Source of the DNA: Streptomyces sp. 130
Lineage (GTDB): Bacteria > Actinomycetota > Actinomycetes > Streptomycetales > Streptomycetaceae
DNA: 64,000 nt
NCBI RefSeq assembly: GCF_007096885.1
Contig: NZ_VJNO01000009.1
Location: forward strand, 151,368 to 215,367
Direction: 5' to 3'
Within the stretch, counting starts at the first letter, position 1. Each line of letters starts with the position of its first letter. The position numbers and the translations under genes are program-made. Under the pieces are notes generated by a model. It was not told the DNA's origin. It searched no databases and saw only the letters and a list, made by a program, of their open reading frames with translations. Below, one piece after another: positions 20,587 to 29,738 of this stretch.

Positions 20587-21243
20587 TCATGCCTCGCGCG
20601 TCGGGTCCTCGCCGCGGTCCAGGGCCTTCCACAGATCCTCCGGCCGGTCGGGGTCGACCGGGCGGGGGGCCTTGCGGGGGCGGGGGGTGCCGTCGCGCTC
20701 GTAGCGCCCGGACATCGTGGGCCACCGGTCGCCGTAGCGCAGGGCGAGCAGCCCGGCGAGCAGGATCAGCAGGCCGCCGGCCGCCGTCACGTACGGCCAG
20801 GCGGTGTGGCTGAGGGCCGTGATGGTGGCGGCGCTGTCACCGCTGGTCTGCGCGGCCTTCTCGTCCAGCGCCCCGCTGTCGGACGCGCCGAGGAAGGCGC
20901 TGAGCGCGGCGCCGAGCCCGCTGAGCGCGAGGAGTCCGGCGACCACGCGCCGCCCGGCGCCGCGCACGGCGAAGACGGCGACGAGGGCGGCCAGGCCGAC
21001 GATCGCGAGGGCCGCGGGGAGTCCGGTGACGTCCTGCCCGTCGGCGCTCAGCGGCAGGGTGCCGCCGCCGACCGGGGCCTTGCCCTCGGCCCAGGTCTGC
21101 CCGGAGGCGAGGAGGACGACGGTCGCGCCGGCCGCCCCGAGGAGCAGGCCGGCGGCCAGGGTGCGGCGGCTCCCCGCACTGTCGGGCGCGGCGGCGGCTT
21201 CGGTACGGGGCTGGGGTACGGGGACAGCACTCACGTACTCCAC
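20587..21243 (-). CDS. Trp biosynthesis-associated membrane protein (TIGR02234 family)
   Basis: 218 residues from ATG 21243. Four hydrophobic segments are visible: about residues 27-47 (LAAGLLLGAAGATVVLLASG), 78-98, 103-123, and 155-175 (YVTAAGGLLILLAGLLAL). The cytoplasmic tail is basic and Pro-rich and ends in an acidic DRGEDPTREA. The family is defined by its position in actinobacterial trp operons next to trpE, as here. Its molecular role is unknown; a link to tryptophan synthesis or transport is inferred from context only. Confidence 0.85.
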   Translation of the reverse strand: MEYVSAVPVPQPRTEAAAAPDSAGSRRTLAAGLLLGAAGATVVLLASGQTWAEGKAPVGGGTLPLSADGQDVTGLPAALAIVGLAALVAVFAVRGAGRRVVAGLLALSGLGAALSAFLGASDSGALDEKAAQTSGDSAATITALSHTAWPYVTAAGGLLILLAGLLALRYGDRWPTMSGRYERDGTPRPRKAPRPVDPDRPEDLWKALDRGEDPTREA

Positions 21244-21296
21244 TATCCCTCACCGGCCCGGAACGCCCCACCGCACCCCTGGCGCGGGCGCACCGC

Positions 21297-22784
21297 TCAG
21301 GCGCCGCCGAGGCGGTTGGCGGTGTGGACGGCGCGGAGGACGGCCGCCGCCTTGTTGCGGCACTCGGTGTCCTCGGCGACCGGGTCGGAGTCGGCGACGA
21401 CGCCCGCGCCGGCCTGGACGTACGCGGTGCCGTCGCGGAGCAGGGCGGTGCGGATGGCGATGGCGGTGTCGGAGTCCCCGGCGAAGTCGAGGTAGCCGAC
21501 GCAGCCCCCGTACAGGCCCCGGCGGGTGGGCTCCAGCTCCTCGATGATCTGGAGGGCGCGGGGCTTGGGGGCGCCGGAGAGGGTGCCGGCCGGGAAGCAG
21601 GCGGTGAGCACGTCGAAGGCGGTGCGCCCCTCGGCGACCTTTCCGGTGACGGTGGAGACGATGTGCATCACGTGCGAGTAGCGCTCGATGGACATGAAGT
21701 CGACCACCTCGACGCTGCCCGGTTCGCAGACCCGGCCCAGGTCGTTGCGGCCGAGGTCGACGAGCATCAGGTGCTCGGCGCGCTCCTTGGGGTCGGCGAG
21801 GAGTTCGTCGGCGAGGGCCTGGTCCTCCTGCGGGGTGGCGCCGCGGTGCCGGGTGCCGGCGATGGGGTGGACCATGGCGCGGCCGTCCTCGACCTTGACC
21901 AGGGCCTCGGGGCTGGACCCGGCGACGTCGAAGCCGTCGAACCGGAAGAGGTACATGTACGGCGAGGGGTTGGTGGCGCGCAGCACCCGGTAGACGTCGA
22001 GGGCGCTCGCCGTGCACGGGGTCTCGAAGCGCTGGGAGGGCACCACCTGGAAGGCTTCGCCGGCCCGGATGCGCTCCTTCACGTCCTCGACGGCGTCCTG
22101 GTAGGCCTGGCCGCCCCAGAGCGCGGTGTACGGGGGGAGCTCGGAGGGGGGCAGGGAGGCGGGGGTGTTCTCGACGGGGCGGCGCAGGTCGTGCTCCATC
22201 GCGTCGAGCCGGGCGACGGCGTCGGCGTGCGCCTCGTCGACGCCGGTGGCCAGGTCGTTGTGGTTGATGGCGTTGGCGATGAGCAGGACGCTGCCGTCCC
22301 AGTGGTCCAGGACCGCGAGGTCGGAGGTGAGCAGCATGGTCAGCTCGGGGAGCTTCAGGTCGTCGCCGCCGCTCTCGCCGATCTTCTCCAGGCGGCGCAC
22401 GATGTCGTAGCCGAGGTAGCCGACCATGCCGCCGGTGAAGGGCGGGAGGCCGGACTCCCGGTCGTGCGGGGTGTGCAGGGCCTCGATGGTGGCGCGCAGG
22501 GCGTGCAGCGGGTCGCCGTCGACGGGGACGCCGACCGGCGGGGTGCCGAGCCAGTGGGCCTCGCCGTCGCGGGTGGTCAGCGTGGCCGCGCTGCGTACGC
22601 CGATGAAGGAGTAGCGCGACCAGGTGCGGCCGTTCTCCGCGGATTCCAGGAGGAAGGTGCCGGTGCGCTCGCCCGCGAGCTTGCGGTAGAGCCCGACGGG
22701 GGTGTCGCCGTCCGCGAGGAGGCGGCGGGTGACGGGGATGACGCGCCGGTCGACGGCCAGCTTGCGGAAGGTGTCGAGGTCCAT
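21297..22784 (-). CDS. trpE: Anthranilate synthase component I
   Basis: 495 residues from ATG 22784. TrpE converts chorismate and ammonia to anthranilate, with ammonia normally supplied by a separate TrpG not present in this window. The chorismate-binding domain shows the conserved [39 protein letters not shown] and the C-terminal [17 protein letters not shown]. The N-terminal [18 protein letters not shown] is the usual tryptophan-binding feedback region. It starts 11 bases after hisI, so it is probably transcribed from the hisI promoter; I see no Trp-rich leader peptide in the short gap. Confidence 0.96.
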   Translation of the reverse strand: MDLDTFRKLAVDRRVIPVTRRLLADGDTPVGLYRKLAGERTGTFLLESAENGRTWSRYSFIGVRSAATLTTRDGEAHWLGTPPVGVPVDGDPLHALRATIEALHTPHDRESGLPPFTGGMVGYLGYDIVRRLEKIGESGGDDLKLPELTMLLTSDLAVLDHWDGSVLLIANAINHNDLATGVDEAHADAVARLDAMEHDLRRPVENTPASLPPSELPPYTALWGGQAYQDAVEDVKERIRAGEAFQVVPSQRFETPCTASALDVYRVLRATNPSPYMYLFRFDGFDVAGSSPEALVKVEDGRAMVHPIAGTRHRGATPQEDQALADELLADPKERAEHLMLVDLGRNDLGRVCEPGSVEVVDFMSIERYSHVMHIVSTVTGKVAEGRTAFDVLTACFPAGTLSGAPKPRALQIIEELEPTRRGLYGGCVGYLDFAGDSDTAIAIRTALLRDGTAYVQAGAGVVADSDPVAEDTECRNKAAAVLRAVHTANRLGGA

Positions 22785-22795
22785 GGCGGCAGACC

Positions 22796-23179
22796 CTACT
22801 GCGCGGGAAGGAGGACGTCGGCGTCGAAGCAGGTGCGGTCGCCGGTGTGGCAGGCGGCGCCGGTCTGGTCGACCTTGACGAGGACGGTGTCGGCGTCGCA
22901 GTCCAGGGCGACGGACTTGACCAGCTGGATGTGGCCGGAGGTGTCGCCCTTGACCCAGTACTCCTGGCGGCTGCGGGACCAGTAGGTGCAGCGGCCCGTG
23001 GTGAGGGTGCGGTGCAGCGCCTCGTCGTCCATCCAGCCCAGCATCAGTACCTCGCCGGTGTCGTACTGCTGGGCGACGGCCGGGACCAGTCCGTCGGCGT
23101 CGCGCTTGAGGCGGGCGGCGATGGCGGGGTCGAGGGCGCTGGCGGCCTTGGGGGTGCCGGGCTGGGGCGTGCTGCTCAT
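22796..23179 (-). CDS. hisI: Phosphoribosyl-AMP cyclohydrolase
   Basis: 127 residues from ATG 23179. HisI opens the purine ring of PR-AMP, the third step of histidine synthesis. The metal-binding signature is complete: [41 protein letters not shown] and [12 protein letters not shown], with the zinc cysteines in CDAD, ACH and TC. It is monofunctional, without a HisE domain. It lies apart from the main his operon, upstream of and close to trpE, and divergent from the next gene. Confidence 0.95.
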   Translation of the reverse strand: MSSTPQPGTPKAASALDPAIAARLKRDADGLVPAVAQQYDTGEVLMLGWMDDEALHRTLTTGRCTYWSRSRQEYWVKGDTSGHIQLVKSVALDCDADTVLVKVDQTGAACHTGDRTCFDADVLLPAQ

Positions 23180-23263
23180 GGGCCCATTGTGCCGTGGGCG
23201 CGCGGGGTGTCCGGGCGGGCGTCCACTGGGCGGACGGGGGACGGCGGTCGTACGCTGGCGGGC

Positions 23264-23896
23264 ATGTCGACCCATGCGAAGCGCGAACGTCTTCTGCTCG
23301 CCGACCTGTTGGAGGCGGCGGGTCCGCAGGCCCCGACCCTGTGCCAGGGCTGGACGGCCCGTGATCTCGCGGCCCATGTGGTGGTGCGGGAGCGGCGGCC
23401 GGACGCGGCGGCCGGGCTCGTCATCGGCCCGCTGAAGAGCCGCCGGGACCGGGTCATGGCCGAGTTCACCGAGAAGCCGTACGAGGAGCTGATCCAGCTC
23501 ATCCGCACCGGGCCGCCCCGGATGTCCCCGTTCGGCCTGAAGCAGGTGGACGAGGCGGCGAACACGGTGGAGTTCTACATCCACACGGAGGACGTGCGCC
23601 GGGCGCAGCCCGACTGGACGCCGCGTGAGCTGGACCCGGTCTTCGCGGACGTGCTGTGGGCGCGTACGGAGAAGGCGGCGCGGGTGCTGGGCCGGAAGGC
23701 GCCGGTGGGCCTGGTGCTGCGCCGCCCGGACGGGCAGACCGCGGTGGCGCACCGGGGGACGCCGGTGGTGACGGTGACCGGTGAGCCGGGCGAGCTGCTG
23801 CTGTTCGCGTTCGGGCGGCAGGACGCGGCGCGGGTGGAGCTGGAGGGCGAGCCGGACGCGATCGGCCGGATGACGACGGCGAAGCTCGGGATGTAG
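23264..23896 (+). CDS. TIGR03085-family DinB-like metal-binding protein
   Basis: 210 residues from ATG 23264. The N-terminal four-helix DinB/mycothiol-dependent maleylpyruvate isomerase-like domain shows [21 protein letters not shown], with the typical metal-ligand His, and [19 protein letters not shown], with the second histidine cluster. The C-terminal part ends in [18 protein letters not shown]. Relatives in actinobacteria are presumed mycothiol-linked or metal-dependent enzymes, but the substrate is unknown. The spacing before the ATG has no strong ribosome site. It converges on the MFS gene with a short hairpin between the stops. Confidence 0.82.
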   Translation: MSTHAKRERLLLADLLEAAGPQAPTLCQGWTARDLAAHVVVRERRPDAAAGLVIGPLKSRRDRVMAEFTEKPYEELIQLIRTGPPRMSPFGLKQVDEAANTVEFYIHTEDVRRAQPDWTPRELDPVFADVLWARTEKAARVLGRKAPVGLVLRRPDGQTAVAHRGTPVVTVTGEPGELLLFAFGRQDAARVELEGEPDAIGRMTTAKLGM

Positions 23897-23912
23897 CCGG
23901 GGTGCGCCCCGG
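23897..23912. terminator. Short bidirectional hairpin between convergent stops
   Basis: ccgggg (23897-23902) and ccccgg (23907-23912) form a 6-bp stem with loop tgcg, occupying exactly the 16-base gap between two convergent stop codons. Confidence 0.5.
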
Positions 23913-25160
23913 TCAGCGCGGGAGTTCCGCCCGGCGGAGCGGGGCGAGGACGAGCCCGGTGCCGGCGCCGGCGGCGCACAGGGCGGCGCTGGCGACGAAG
24001 ACCGGGCCGGTGCCCCAGAGGGCGACGGCGGCGCCGGTGACGGGGTAGCTGAGCGGCGCGAGGGCGTGCGTGAAGAGTGTGGAGACCGAGGTGACGCGGC
24101 CCAGGTAGGCCGGGTCGGTGACGGTCTGCGTGAGCGCGCCGCACAGCGAGCCGCCGAGGCCGGCGAAGAGTCCGACGAGGGCCGCGACGGCCGCGGCGAG
24201 GGGTACGGAGGGCAGGTAGGCCAGGGCCGCGATGGCGAAGGCTCCGACGAGGACGGTCAGGCACATGACCAGTCCGGCCCTGGGCACCCGGCCGCGCACG
24301 GTGAGGAGCAGGGCGGAGGCGCCCGCGCCGGTGCCGAAGGCGGCGACGACCCAGCCCATGCCGGAGGCGCCCCAGCCGCGTTCGTCGCTGAGCAGGATGA
24401 GGCCGAGGTTGAGGGGGCCGACGAAGCCGAGTTCGGTGACGGCGATGACGAGCATCAGGGGTCCGAGGACCGGGTGGCGGCGGATGTGGCGCAGCCCGTC
24501 GGCCAGGTCGCGCCAGGCGGTGCCGGTGGGTGCGGACGCTTGTGGAGCGGGCAGCGGGGTCATCCGGACGGCCAGCAGGAGCGGGAGCGACACGGCGAAG
24601 AGGACCCCGGCGGCGGCGAAGGCGAGGACCGGGCCGCCGAGGGCGACGGCGACGCCGCCGAGCGGGGCGCCGACGACGTTGGCGGTACGGGCGGCCAGGC
24701 CGCGCATGCCCTGGACGCGGGCGAGCTGGGAGGCGGCGGTGATCCGGGGCGGCAGGGCGCCCACGGCGGGCAGGAAGAGGGCGTCGACGGCGCCGAAGAC
24801 GAGCGCGACGGCGATCAGCATCCACACCGTGGGCGCGGTGAGCAGCAGGGCCCCGGCGAGGCCGAGGATGACCAGGCAGCGGGCGGTGTCGCCGGCGACG
24901 ACCACGCGGCGCGGGCCGATCCGGTCGGCGAGCACTCCCCCGCCGAGCAGGAGCACCGCCCGGGGTATGGAGCCCGCGGCGAGCACCAGGCCGGTCTGCG
25001 AGGCGCTGCCGGTGCGGGCGGCGGCCCAGGCGAGGGCCATGTAGTAGACGCTGTCGCCGATCATGGACGCGGTGTACGCGCCGAGCCAGCGCAGGACGTT
25101 GCCGTCACGGTGGGCCGGGCGGGCGGGGGCCTCGGCGGGGGCGGGCAGGGTGGCGGTCAC
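23913..25160 (-). CDS. MFS transporter
   Basis: 415 residues from GTG 25160, preceded by GAGAGGA. About twelve hydrophobic segments are present, with the MFS loop motif [18 protein letters not shown] between segments 2 and 3 and a central cytoplasmic loop (residues about 195-220). It resembles drug-exporter MFS proteins of the EntS/MefA type. It lies just after an ArsR-type regulator gene on the same strand, a pairing common for regulated exporters; the substrate is unknown. A 33-bp tandem repeat lies in the gap before its start. Confidence 0.88.
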   Translation of the reverse strand: MTATLPAPAEAPARPAHRDGNVLRWLGAYTASMIGDSVYYMALAWAAARTGSASQTGLVLAAGSIPRAVLLLGGGVLADRIGPRRVVVAGDTARCLVILGLAGALLLTAPTVWMLIAVALVFGAVDALFLPAVGALPPRITAASQLARVQGMRGLAARTANVVGAPLGGVAVALGGPVLAFAAAGVLFAVSLPLLLAVRMTPLPAPQASAPTGTAWRDLADGLRHIRRHPVLGPLMLVIAVTELGFVGPLNLGLILLSDERGWGASGMGWVVAAFGTGAGASALLLTVRGRVPRAGLVMCLTVLVGAFAIAALAYLPSVPLAAAVAALVGLFAGLGGSLCGALTQTVTDPAYLGRVTSVSTLFTHALAPLSYPVTGAAVALWGTGPVFVASAALCAAGAGTGLVLAPLRRAELPR

Positions 25161-25172
25161 GGTCTCGTCCTC

Positions 25173-25260
25173 TCGGAGGGCCGGGTCGTCGGGGGCGGGT
25201 GGTCGTCGGAGGGCCGGGTCGTCGGGGGCGGGTCGTCGGGGGGCCGGGGCGTCGGGGGGG
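25173..25260. repeat. 33-bp tandem repeat upstream of the MFS gene
   Basis: The 28-base block starting tcggagggccgggtcgtcgg at 25173-25200 recurs exactly at 25206-25233 (period 33), followed by a degenerate third copy from 25236. It fills the space between the ArsR-type stop and the MFS start. It could be chance slippage, or an mRNA element rich in G on the plus strand. Confidence 0.7.
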
Positions 25261-25273
25261 TGTCGGGGGCCGG

Positions 25274-25861
25274 TCAGGTGCGGAACGGGAAGCCGTACAA
25301 GTGGAGGGCGACGTTCTCGCGGTTCTCCGTGTCGCCGGCCTCCTCGCGGTCGCGGCCCTGCCGCTCGTAGCGCTTGACGAGGTCGTTCATCTCGGACGCC
25401 AGCGCGGCGAGCTCTTCGGCGGTGAGCCGGGCGAGGTACTCGGAGCTGAAGGAGGCGCGGCGCCACTCGGCGGGCCAGGTGGGCGTCGCGTCGAGGTGGC
25501 GGCGGTACATCTCGACGTGCTGGTCGAAGGAGAGCCGGGTGACGGCGGAGTGGGTCGCGGCCTTCTCGGGCGCGTCGCTGAAGTCCTCGTCGTGGAAGGT
25601 CAGCCCCTCCGAGGCGGGCTGCCACCAGCGCTCGCGGCCGTCCCCGCCCTGCCGGTCGGCCTCCTCGATCAGGCCGTGGGCGGCGAGCTTGCGCAGGTGG
25701 TAGCTGACGAGCGAGACCGCCTCGTCGACCTCCTCGGCGAGCTGGGACGCGGTGGCCTGCCGGGCGATGTGGAGGGCCCGGTACAGCTTCATCCGCAGGG
25801 GGTGCCCGAAGGCCTTGAGGGTGCCGAGGTCGGAGACCCGGCGCGATGCGTCGCGTGCCAT
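25274..25861 (-). CDS. ArsR-type winged-helix transcriptional regulator
   Basis: 195 residues from ATG 25861. The N-terminal winged helix (residues about 12-70) shows TLKAFGHPLRMKLYRAL, ATASQLAEEVDEAVSLVSYH as the helix-turn-helix, then LRKLAAHGLIEEADR and the wing. The C-terminal 100 residues form a helical domain (FDQHVEMYRRHLD, EELAALASEMNDLVKRYERQ) seen in larger ArsR-like regulators of MFS exporters; no metal-binding CxC is visible. It probably represses itself and the downstream MFS gene through the perfect palindrome 27 bases before its start. Confidence 0.88.
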   Translation of the reverse strand: MARDASRRVSDLGTLKAFGHPLRMKLYRALHIARQATASQLAEEVDEAVSLVSYHLRKLAAHGLIEEADRQGGDGRERWWQPASEGLTFHDEDFSDAPEKAATHSAVTRLSFDQHVEMYRRHLDATPTWPAEWRRASFSSEYLARLTAEELAALASEMNDLVKRYERQGRDREEAGDTENRENVALHLYGFPFRT

Positions 25862-25888
25862 GCCCCGAGGCTAGTTAGGAAAGAAAAG

Positions 25889-25910
25889 TTGCGCAATATC
25901 TATTGCGCAA
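25889..25910. promoter_or_regulatory. Perfect 22-bp palindromic operator for the ArsR-type regulator
   Basis: ttgcgcaata (25889-25898) and tattgcgcaa (25901-25910) are exact inverted repeats with a 2-base centre. The AT-rich site stands out in a GC-rich region and is 27 bases upstream of the regulator start, an ideal autoregulatory position. It overlaps the last codons and stop (25900-25902) of the upstream symporter gene. Confidence 0.8.
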
Positions 25911-27543
25911 GAAAAGCTGCACGTCTTGTCCGGGTCCGCTTCCGCCCGTCGCGGGAGCCGAGGTGGCCGAGCAGGAAGCCCGCCGGGATCGTGAGCAGGC
26001 CGGGCGTCTGGAGCGGGAACCAGTGGAAGTCGCGGCCCGGGAAGAGCGCGATGGGCGTGCCCGAGAAGGCGGGCGAGAACACCATCAGGACCACGATGAG
26101 CGGCAGCGTCCCGTACACCGTCCAGCGCACCCCGCGCGCGGTGAAGCCCGGCCGGAACAGCGCGTACAGCAGGACCGGCGGCAGGACGGAGGCCGCCGCC
26201 GCGAAGGAGAGCGAGAGCAGGACCTGCGGGTTGCGGTCGTGGGTGTACGTGGACGCCCAGACGGCGACCGCGCCGGTCAGGACCACCGCGAGGCGGGCCC
26301 GCAGGATCTCGCGCCCCGCGGACCGGGCGGAGGGGCCCGCGGGCCGGCCGGAGGGGCCCGCCGTACGCGCCGCCCCGCGCCCCGCCGCGAAGTCGCGGGC
26401 CAGGGACGAGGCGGCGGCGAGGGTGATCCCGGCGACGGCGGCCAGCGTGGTGACGAAGACCGCGCAGGCCACGCACGCGAAGAGCAGGCTCTCGCGCGGC
26501 CCGCCGGCGCCCGGGTCGAGGGCGCCGGTCACCAGGAGCAGCGCGGTGCCGCCGGCCGGGTCCGCCCCCTGGATCGCCTTGTGCCCGAGCAGCGCGGACG
26601 CGCCGAGCCCGGTGACGACGACCCCGGCGCACAGCACGGCCACCGGGACCACCGCCCACACGGTCGCGCGGCGCACCGTCCGGCGGTCGCGCATCGGGTG
26701 CAGCCGCATCGTGATGTGCGGCATGCACGCGGCCCCGAGGAGCAGGGTGAGCTGGAAGCCCAGCAGGTCCAGGGTGCCGGCGGGTCCGTGGCCGAACTGG
26801 AGCCCGGGGCGGGCGTACGCGCCGCCGGCCCCGCTGCCCCGGCGCGCGGCGTCGAACAGGGCGAACGGGTTCCAGCCGAAGCGGGCGAGCACGAGTCCGG
26901 CGAGCAGGGTCACCGCCGCGAGGACGACCGCGACCTTGAGGATCTGCACGTACCCGGTGCCCCGCATGCCGCCGACCGCGGAGTAGCAGACCATCAGGGC
27001 GCCGCCGGCCACGGTGCAGCTGGTGAGCGCGGCGTCGGGCAGCCCGAACATGGCCGCCATCACCCGCCCGGCGGTGCCGAGCTGGACCAGGAGCAGCGGG
27101 GTGAGGACCACCAGCGTCGTGATGCCGAGGGCGCGGCGCACGGAGGGGTCGCCGAGCCGGTCCGCGAGAAAGTCCCCGAGCGTGAACACCCCGGCGCGGC
27201 GCATCGGTTCGGCCAGGACCCGCATGACCAGGACCAGCGAGACGACCGTGGCCAGGGCGAACAGCACCCCGTCGAACCCGGCCAGCGCGACGGACCCGGT
27301 GGTCGAGAGCAGGGTCGCCGCGGACAGGTAGTCCCCGGCGACGGCGAGCCCGCTCCCGGCGGGGCCGAGCGCGGAGCCGCCGCCCGCGTAGAAGTGCTCC
27401 GGATCGTCCTGGTCGGCGGCGGCCAGCCCGCACAGCAGCAACGAGACGGCGACGAACGCGAGGAACACGACGACCGCGAGCGAGCGGGCGTCGAAGCCGC
27501 CGCTCACCGGCGGAATCCCGGGGCGACGGGGGAGAACGGGCAC
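25900..27543 (-). CDS. Sodium:solute symporter family protein (ActP-like)
   Basis: 547 residues from GTG 27543; a GTG at 27506 is an alternative start. About thirteen hydrophobic segments are present. SSS features include AGSGLAVAGDYLSAATLLST in the first segments (as in acetate permease ActP), TLGDFLADRLGDPSVRRALG, YSAVGGMRGTGYVQILKVAV, and TTLAAVAGITLAAASSLARD. A Gly/Pro/Ala/Ser-rich cytoplasmic loop lies near residue 390. It probably takes up a monocarboxylate such as acetate or pyruvate with Na+. It lies downstream of a PucR-type regulator, separated by about 700 bp of C-rich repeats; no DUF485 partner gene is present. Confidence 0.88.
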   Translation of the reverse strand: MPVLPRRPGIPPVSGGFDARSLAVVVFLAFVAVSLLLCGLAAADQDDPEHFYAGGGSALGPAGSGLAVAGDYLSAATLLSTTGSVALAGFDGVLFALATVVSLVLVMRVLAEPMRRAGVFTLGDFLADRLGDPSVRRALGITTLVVLTPLLLVQLGTAGRVMAAMFGLPDAALTSCTVAGGALMVCYSAVGGMRGTGYVQILKVAVVLAAVTLLAGLVLARFGWNPFALFDAARRGSGAGGAYARPGLQFGHGPAGTLDLLGFQLTLLLGAACMPHITMRLHPMRDRRTVRRATVWAVVPVAVLCAGVVVTGLGASALLGHKAIQGADPAGGTALLLVTGALDPGAGGPRESLLFACVACAVFVTTLAAVAGITLAAASSLARDFAAGRGAARTAGPSGRPAGPSARSAGREILRARLAVVLTGAVAVWASTYTHDRNPQVLLSLSFAAAASVLPPVLLYALFRPGFTARGVRWTVYGTLPLIVVLMVFSPAFSGTPIALFPGRDFHWFPLQTPGLLTIPAGFLLGHLGSRDGRKRTRTRRAAFLAQ

Positions 27544-28271
27544 GGAAGCTGCATGCCCGTCACCGCATCAGGCCCCCGGGCAGGCGTACAGCGGGTCGCC
27601 CCGGGGCGCGGCGGGGAAACAGGCCGTACGGACGGGGACTGTGCGGGGGCACAGGACGGGGACCGTGCGGGGGCGCGGGACGGGACCGTGCGGGGGCGCG
27701 GGCGCGCCCGCACAAGCGCGCCCCGCGCAACCCGCGCCCCCTCGGTCCGTCGGCGGACAGTCCGCGCCCCGCGCGGACCACGCACGCCGCGCCCCCGCGC
27801 CCCGCGCCCCGCGCCCCGGGACAGCCCGCCGCCTTGCACGGCCCGCGTCCCGCACGGCCCGCACCCCGGGACAGCCCGCACCCCGCACAGGCACACCCCG
27901 CGCACCCCGCACGCCCCGCACCCGGGAGCCGCCCCGCCCCACCGACCCACACCGCCCGCACCCCGCACAGGTGCACCCCGCGCACCCCGCACGCCCCGCC
28001 CCCGGGAGCCGGCCCGCCCCCCCGGCCCCCGCCCCCCCCGGCCCGCCCCCCGGGACCGCCCCCGCCCCGCACCGGCACACCACGCGCACGCCACGCCCCG
28101 CACCCCGGGACAGCCCCCGCCCCGCATAGGCACACCCCGCACGCCCCGCGCCCGCGACAGCCGCCCCGCCCCACCGGCCCGCACCCCGGGACAGCCCACG
28201 CCCCGCGCAGGCACGCCCCGCACGCCCCGCGCACCCCGCCCCACACAGGCGCCCCCCAGGTCCGCCCGCGG
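27544..28271. repeat. C-rich degenerate tandem-repeat region, about 80-bp period
   Basis: The gap between the PucR-type gene and the symporter gene holds no convincing gene. From about 27720 to 28255 it is built of cytosine-rich repeats. The block ccccgca-agg recurs at 27881, 27961, 28065 (diverged), 28120 and 28201; cccgggagcc recurs at 27921 and 28001; ccccgggacagccc recurs at 27814, 27864, 28103 and 28184. Unit lengths are mostly 80-81 bp. Stop codons are nearly absent on both strands for compositional reasons, so the open frames are meaningless. The transcript of the flanking genes would be very G-rich here. Confidence 0.85.
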
Positions 28272-29561
28272 TCAGTCCGGCAGCAGGCGGCGGGCCGTCA
28301 GGGCCAGGGAGACCTCGGTGGCGTCCGAGGGCCGGGTCAGGCAGCGGCCGGTGAGCTGTTCGAAGCGGCGGAGGCGGTTGAGGACGGTGTTGCGGTGGCA
28401 GTAGAGGCGGGCGCCCGCCCGGGGCGCCGAGCCGTCCGCGTCGAACCACGCGGTGAGCGTCTCGATGAGCACGTCCCGGTCGGCCGCGTCCAGCCGGTCC
28501 AGCGGGCCCAGCACCCGGGCGGCAAGGGCCGCGCCGAGCGCCGGGGACGAGACGACCAGGGCGGCGGGCAGGTGCTCGTCGAGCAGGACGGTCCCGCCGT
28601 CCGCCGGGCAGGCCCGCAGTGCCGTGTCCGCGAGGCGCCGGGCGTCCCCGACCGCCGCGAGACCGTCCACCGCCGAGCCGATGCCGGCCCGGGCCCCGGG
28701 CGGCAGGCGCAGGCCGGCGGCCAGCGCGGCGAGGGTGTCCGCCGGGTCCGTGCCGTCGGCCCGGCCCAGCGGCAGGATGGCGTAATCCGCCTCCGGGCCC
28801 GGGTGCCACACGGCGTCCGTGCCGGCGGGCAGTTCCAGGGGCGGGTGCGCCGTGCCGTGCGGGGAGCGGCGGGCGTCGCGCAGCGCGAGCACCGCGTAGC
28901 GGCCGTCCTCCGGCAGGCCGAGGGCCGCCGCCGTGTCCGGGAGGTCGGCGATCTGGGCGGTGCCGTCGAGCAGCGCCGCCGTCATCAGGCGGTGCCGGTT
29001 CTCGCGGCGCCAGGCGAGGCGGCGTTCCGCCCTGCGGTAGGCGTCGGCGACGAGCCCGCAGTGCTCGTCCACGAAGTTCCAGACGTCGGCGGCGACGTGG
29101 ACCAGCAGCCGGATGTCCTCGGGGTGGCGGCGGGCGGTCTCGTCCACCAGGTCCTGCCAGACCATCGCCCCGCCCATCCGGAACGCGTGCAGGACCGCGT
29201 CCAGCGGCACCCCCTGCTCGGCCCGGACCTCGCCGATCCGCCGCGAGGTGCGGTGCGCGGCCTCCCGGAACTCGCGGGGCTGGATGAGCGAACCGACGTT
29301 GTGCCGCAGCGACAGGTGCACCTCCTGCCAGATCTCCGCCGGGTCGGCCTCGATCGCGGCACGGTAGGCGGGTTCCCGCTCCCGCAGCGCCTCCACCATC
29401 CGGTCCGTCAGCTCCGGGAGCGCCGCCACCAGCACCCGGGCGGCCCGGTGCAGGACGGCGACGGCCTCCCGGTCGGCCAGCGACCGGAAGCGGCGCGGGA
29501 GCGGGGCGACGGGCGGCGGCGCGTGCAGCGCCCTGACCCGTGAACGTACGACCTGTGGCAT
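28272..29561 (-). CDS. PucR-family transcriptional regulator
   Basis: 429 residues from ATG 29561 (MPQVVRSRVRALHAPPP), preceded by GGTGGAGG. The N-terminal helical region includes residues 60-190 (HAFRMGGAMVWQDLVDETAR, typical of RsbR-like sensor segments in these regulators), a central GGDEF-like/CdaR segment follows, and the C-terminal PucR helix-turn-helix is GARLYCHRNTVLNRLRRFEQ. Such proteins usually activate a nearby transport or catabolic gene; the sodium:solute symporter downstream on the same strand is the obvious candidate. A TetR-like palindrome lies about 110 bases upstream. Confidence 0.85.
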   Translation of the reverse strand: MPQVVRSRVRALHAPPPVAPLPRRFRSLADREAVAVLHRAARVLVAALPELTDRMVEALREREPAYRAAIEADPAEIWQEVHLSLRHNVGSLIQPREFREAAHRTSRRIGEVRAEQGVPLDAVLHAFRMGGAMVWQDLVDETARRHPEDIRLLVHVAADVWNFVDEHCGLVADAYRRAERRLAWRRENRHRLMTAALLDGTAQIADLPDTAAALGLPEDGRYAVLALRDARRSPHGTAHPPLELPAGTDAVWHPGPEADYAILPLGRADGTDPADTLAALAAGLRLPPGARAGIGSAVDGLAAVGDARRLADTALRACPADGGTVLLDEHLPAALVVSSPALGAALAARVLGPLDRLDAADRDVLIETLTAWFDADGSAPRAGARLYCHRNTVLNRLRRFEQLTGRCLTRPSDATEVSLALTARRLLPD

Positions 29562-29671
29562 CGCGGCCTCCACCGGGATTCGGCCGGCTCGGTGAACGGC
29601 CGGCTCCGGCGCGCCCCGCCCAGGCGAGAGCGGCGGGCGCACCGAATGATCCTGACGCCCGCAGAATGACA

Positions 29672-29687
29672 TACCGCCCAGTCGGTA
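29672..29687. promoter_or_regulatory. Candidate TetR-type operator upstream of the PucR-type gene
   Basis: taccgcccagtcggta has 5-bp inverted arms around 6 bases and closely resembles the TACCGnCCnGTCGGTA sites bound by many TetR-family proteins in Streptomyces. It lies in the 177-bp gap between the LuxR-family stop and the PucR-type start. No tetR gene is in the window, so the regulator would act from elsewhere. Confidence 0.45.
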
Positions 29688-29738
29688 CCTAGAGGTGTGC
29701 GGCCTCCTTCTCATCACGGTCCTGCAACCTCGCCGGTC

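Noticed and set aside
22784..22796. A Trp-rich leader peptide (attenuator) before trpE
   Set aside because: Only 11 bases separate hisI and trpE, leaving no room; no Trp-codon cluster was seen upstream.
27504..28246. Minus-strand Gly/Arg/Val/Cys-rich open frames in the repeat region
   Set aside because: Several frames are open at once and all read as simple repeats; no start context or conserved protein family.
25903..28404. An 833-codon plus-strand frame across the symporter gene and the C-rich region
   Set aside because: The first part is antisense to a clear sodium:solute symporter and the last part is a Pro/Arg translation of C-rich repeats with no stop codons by composition.
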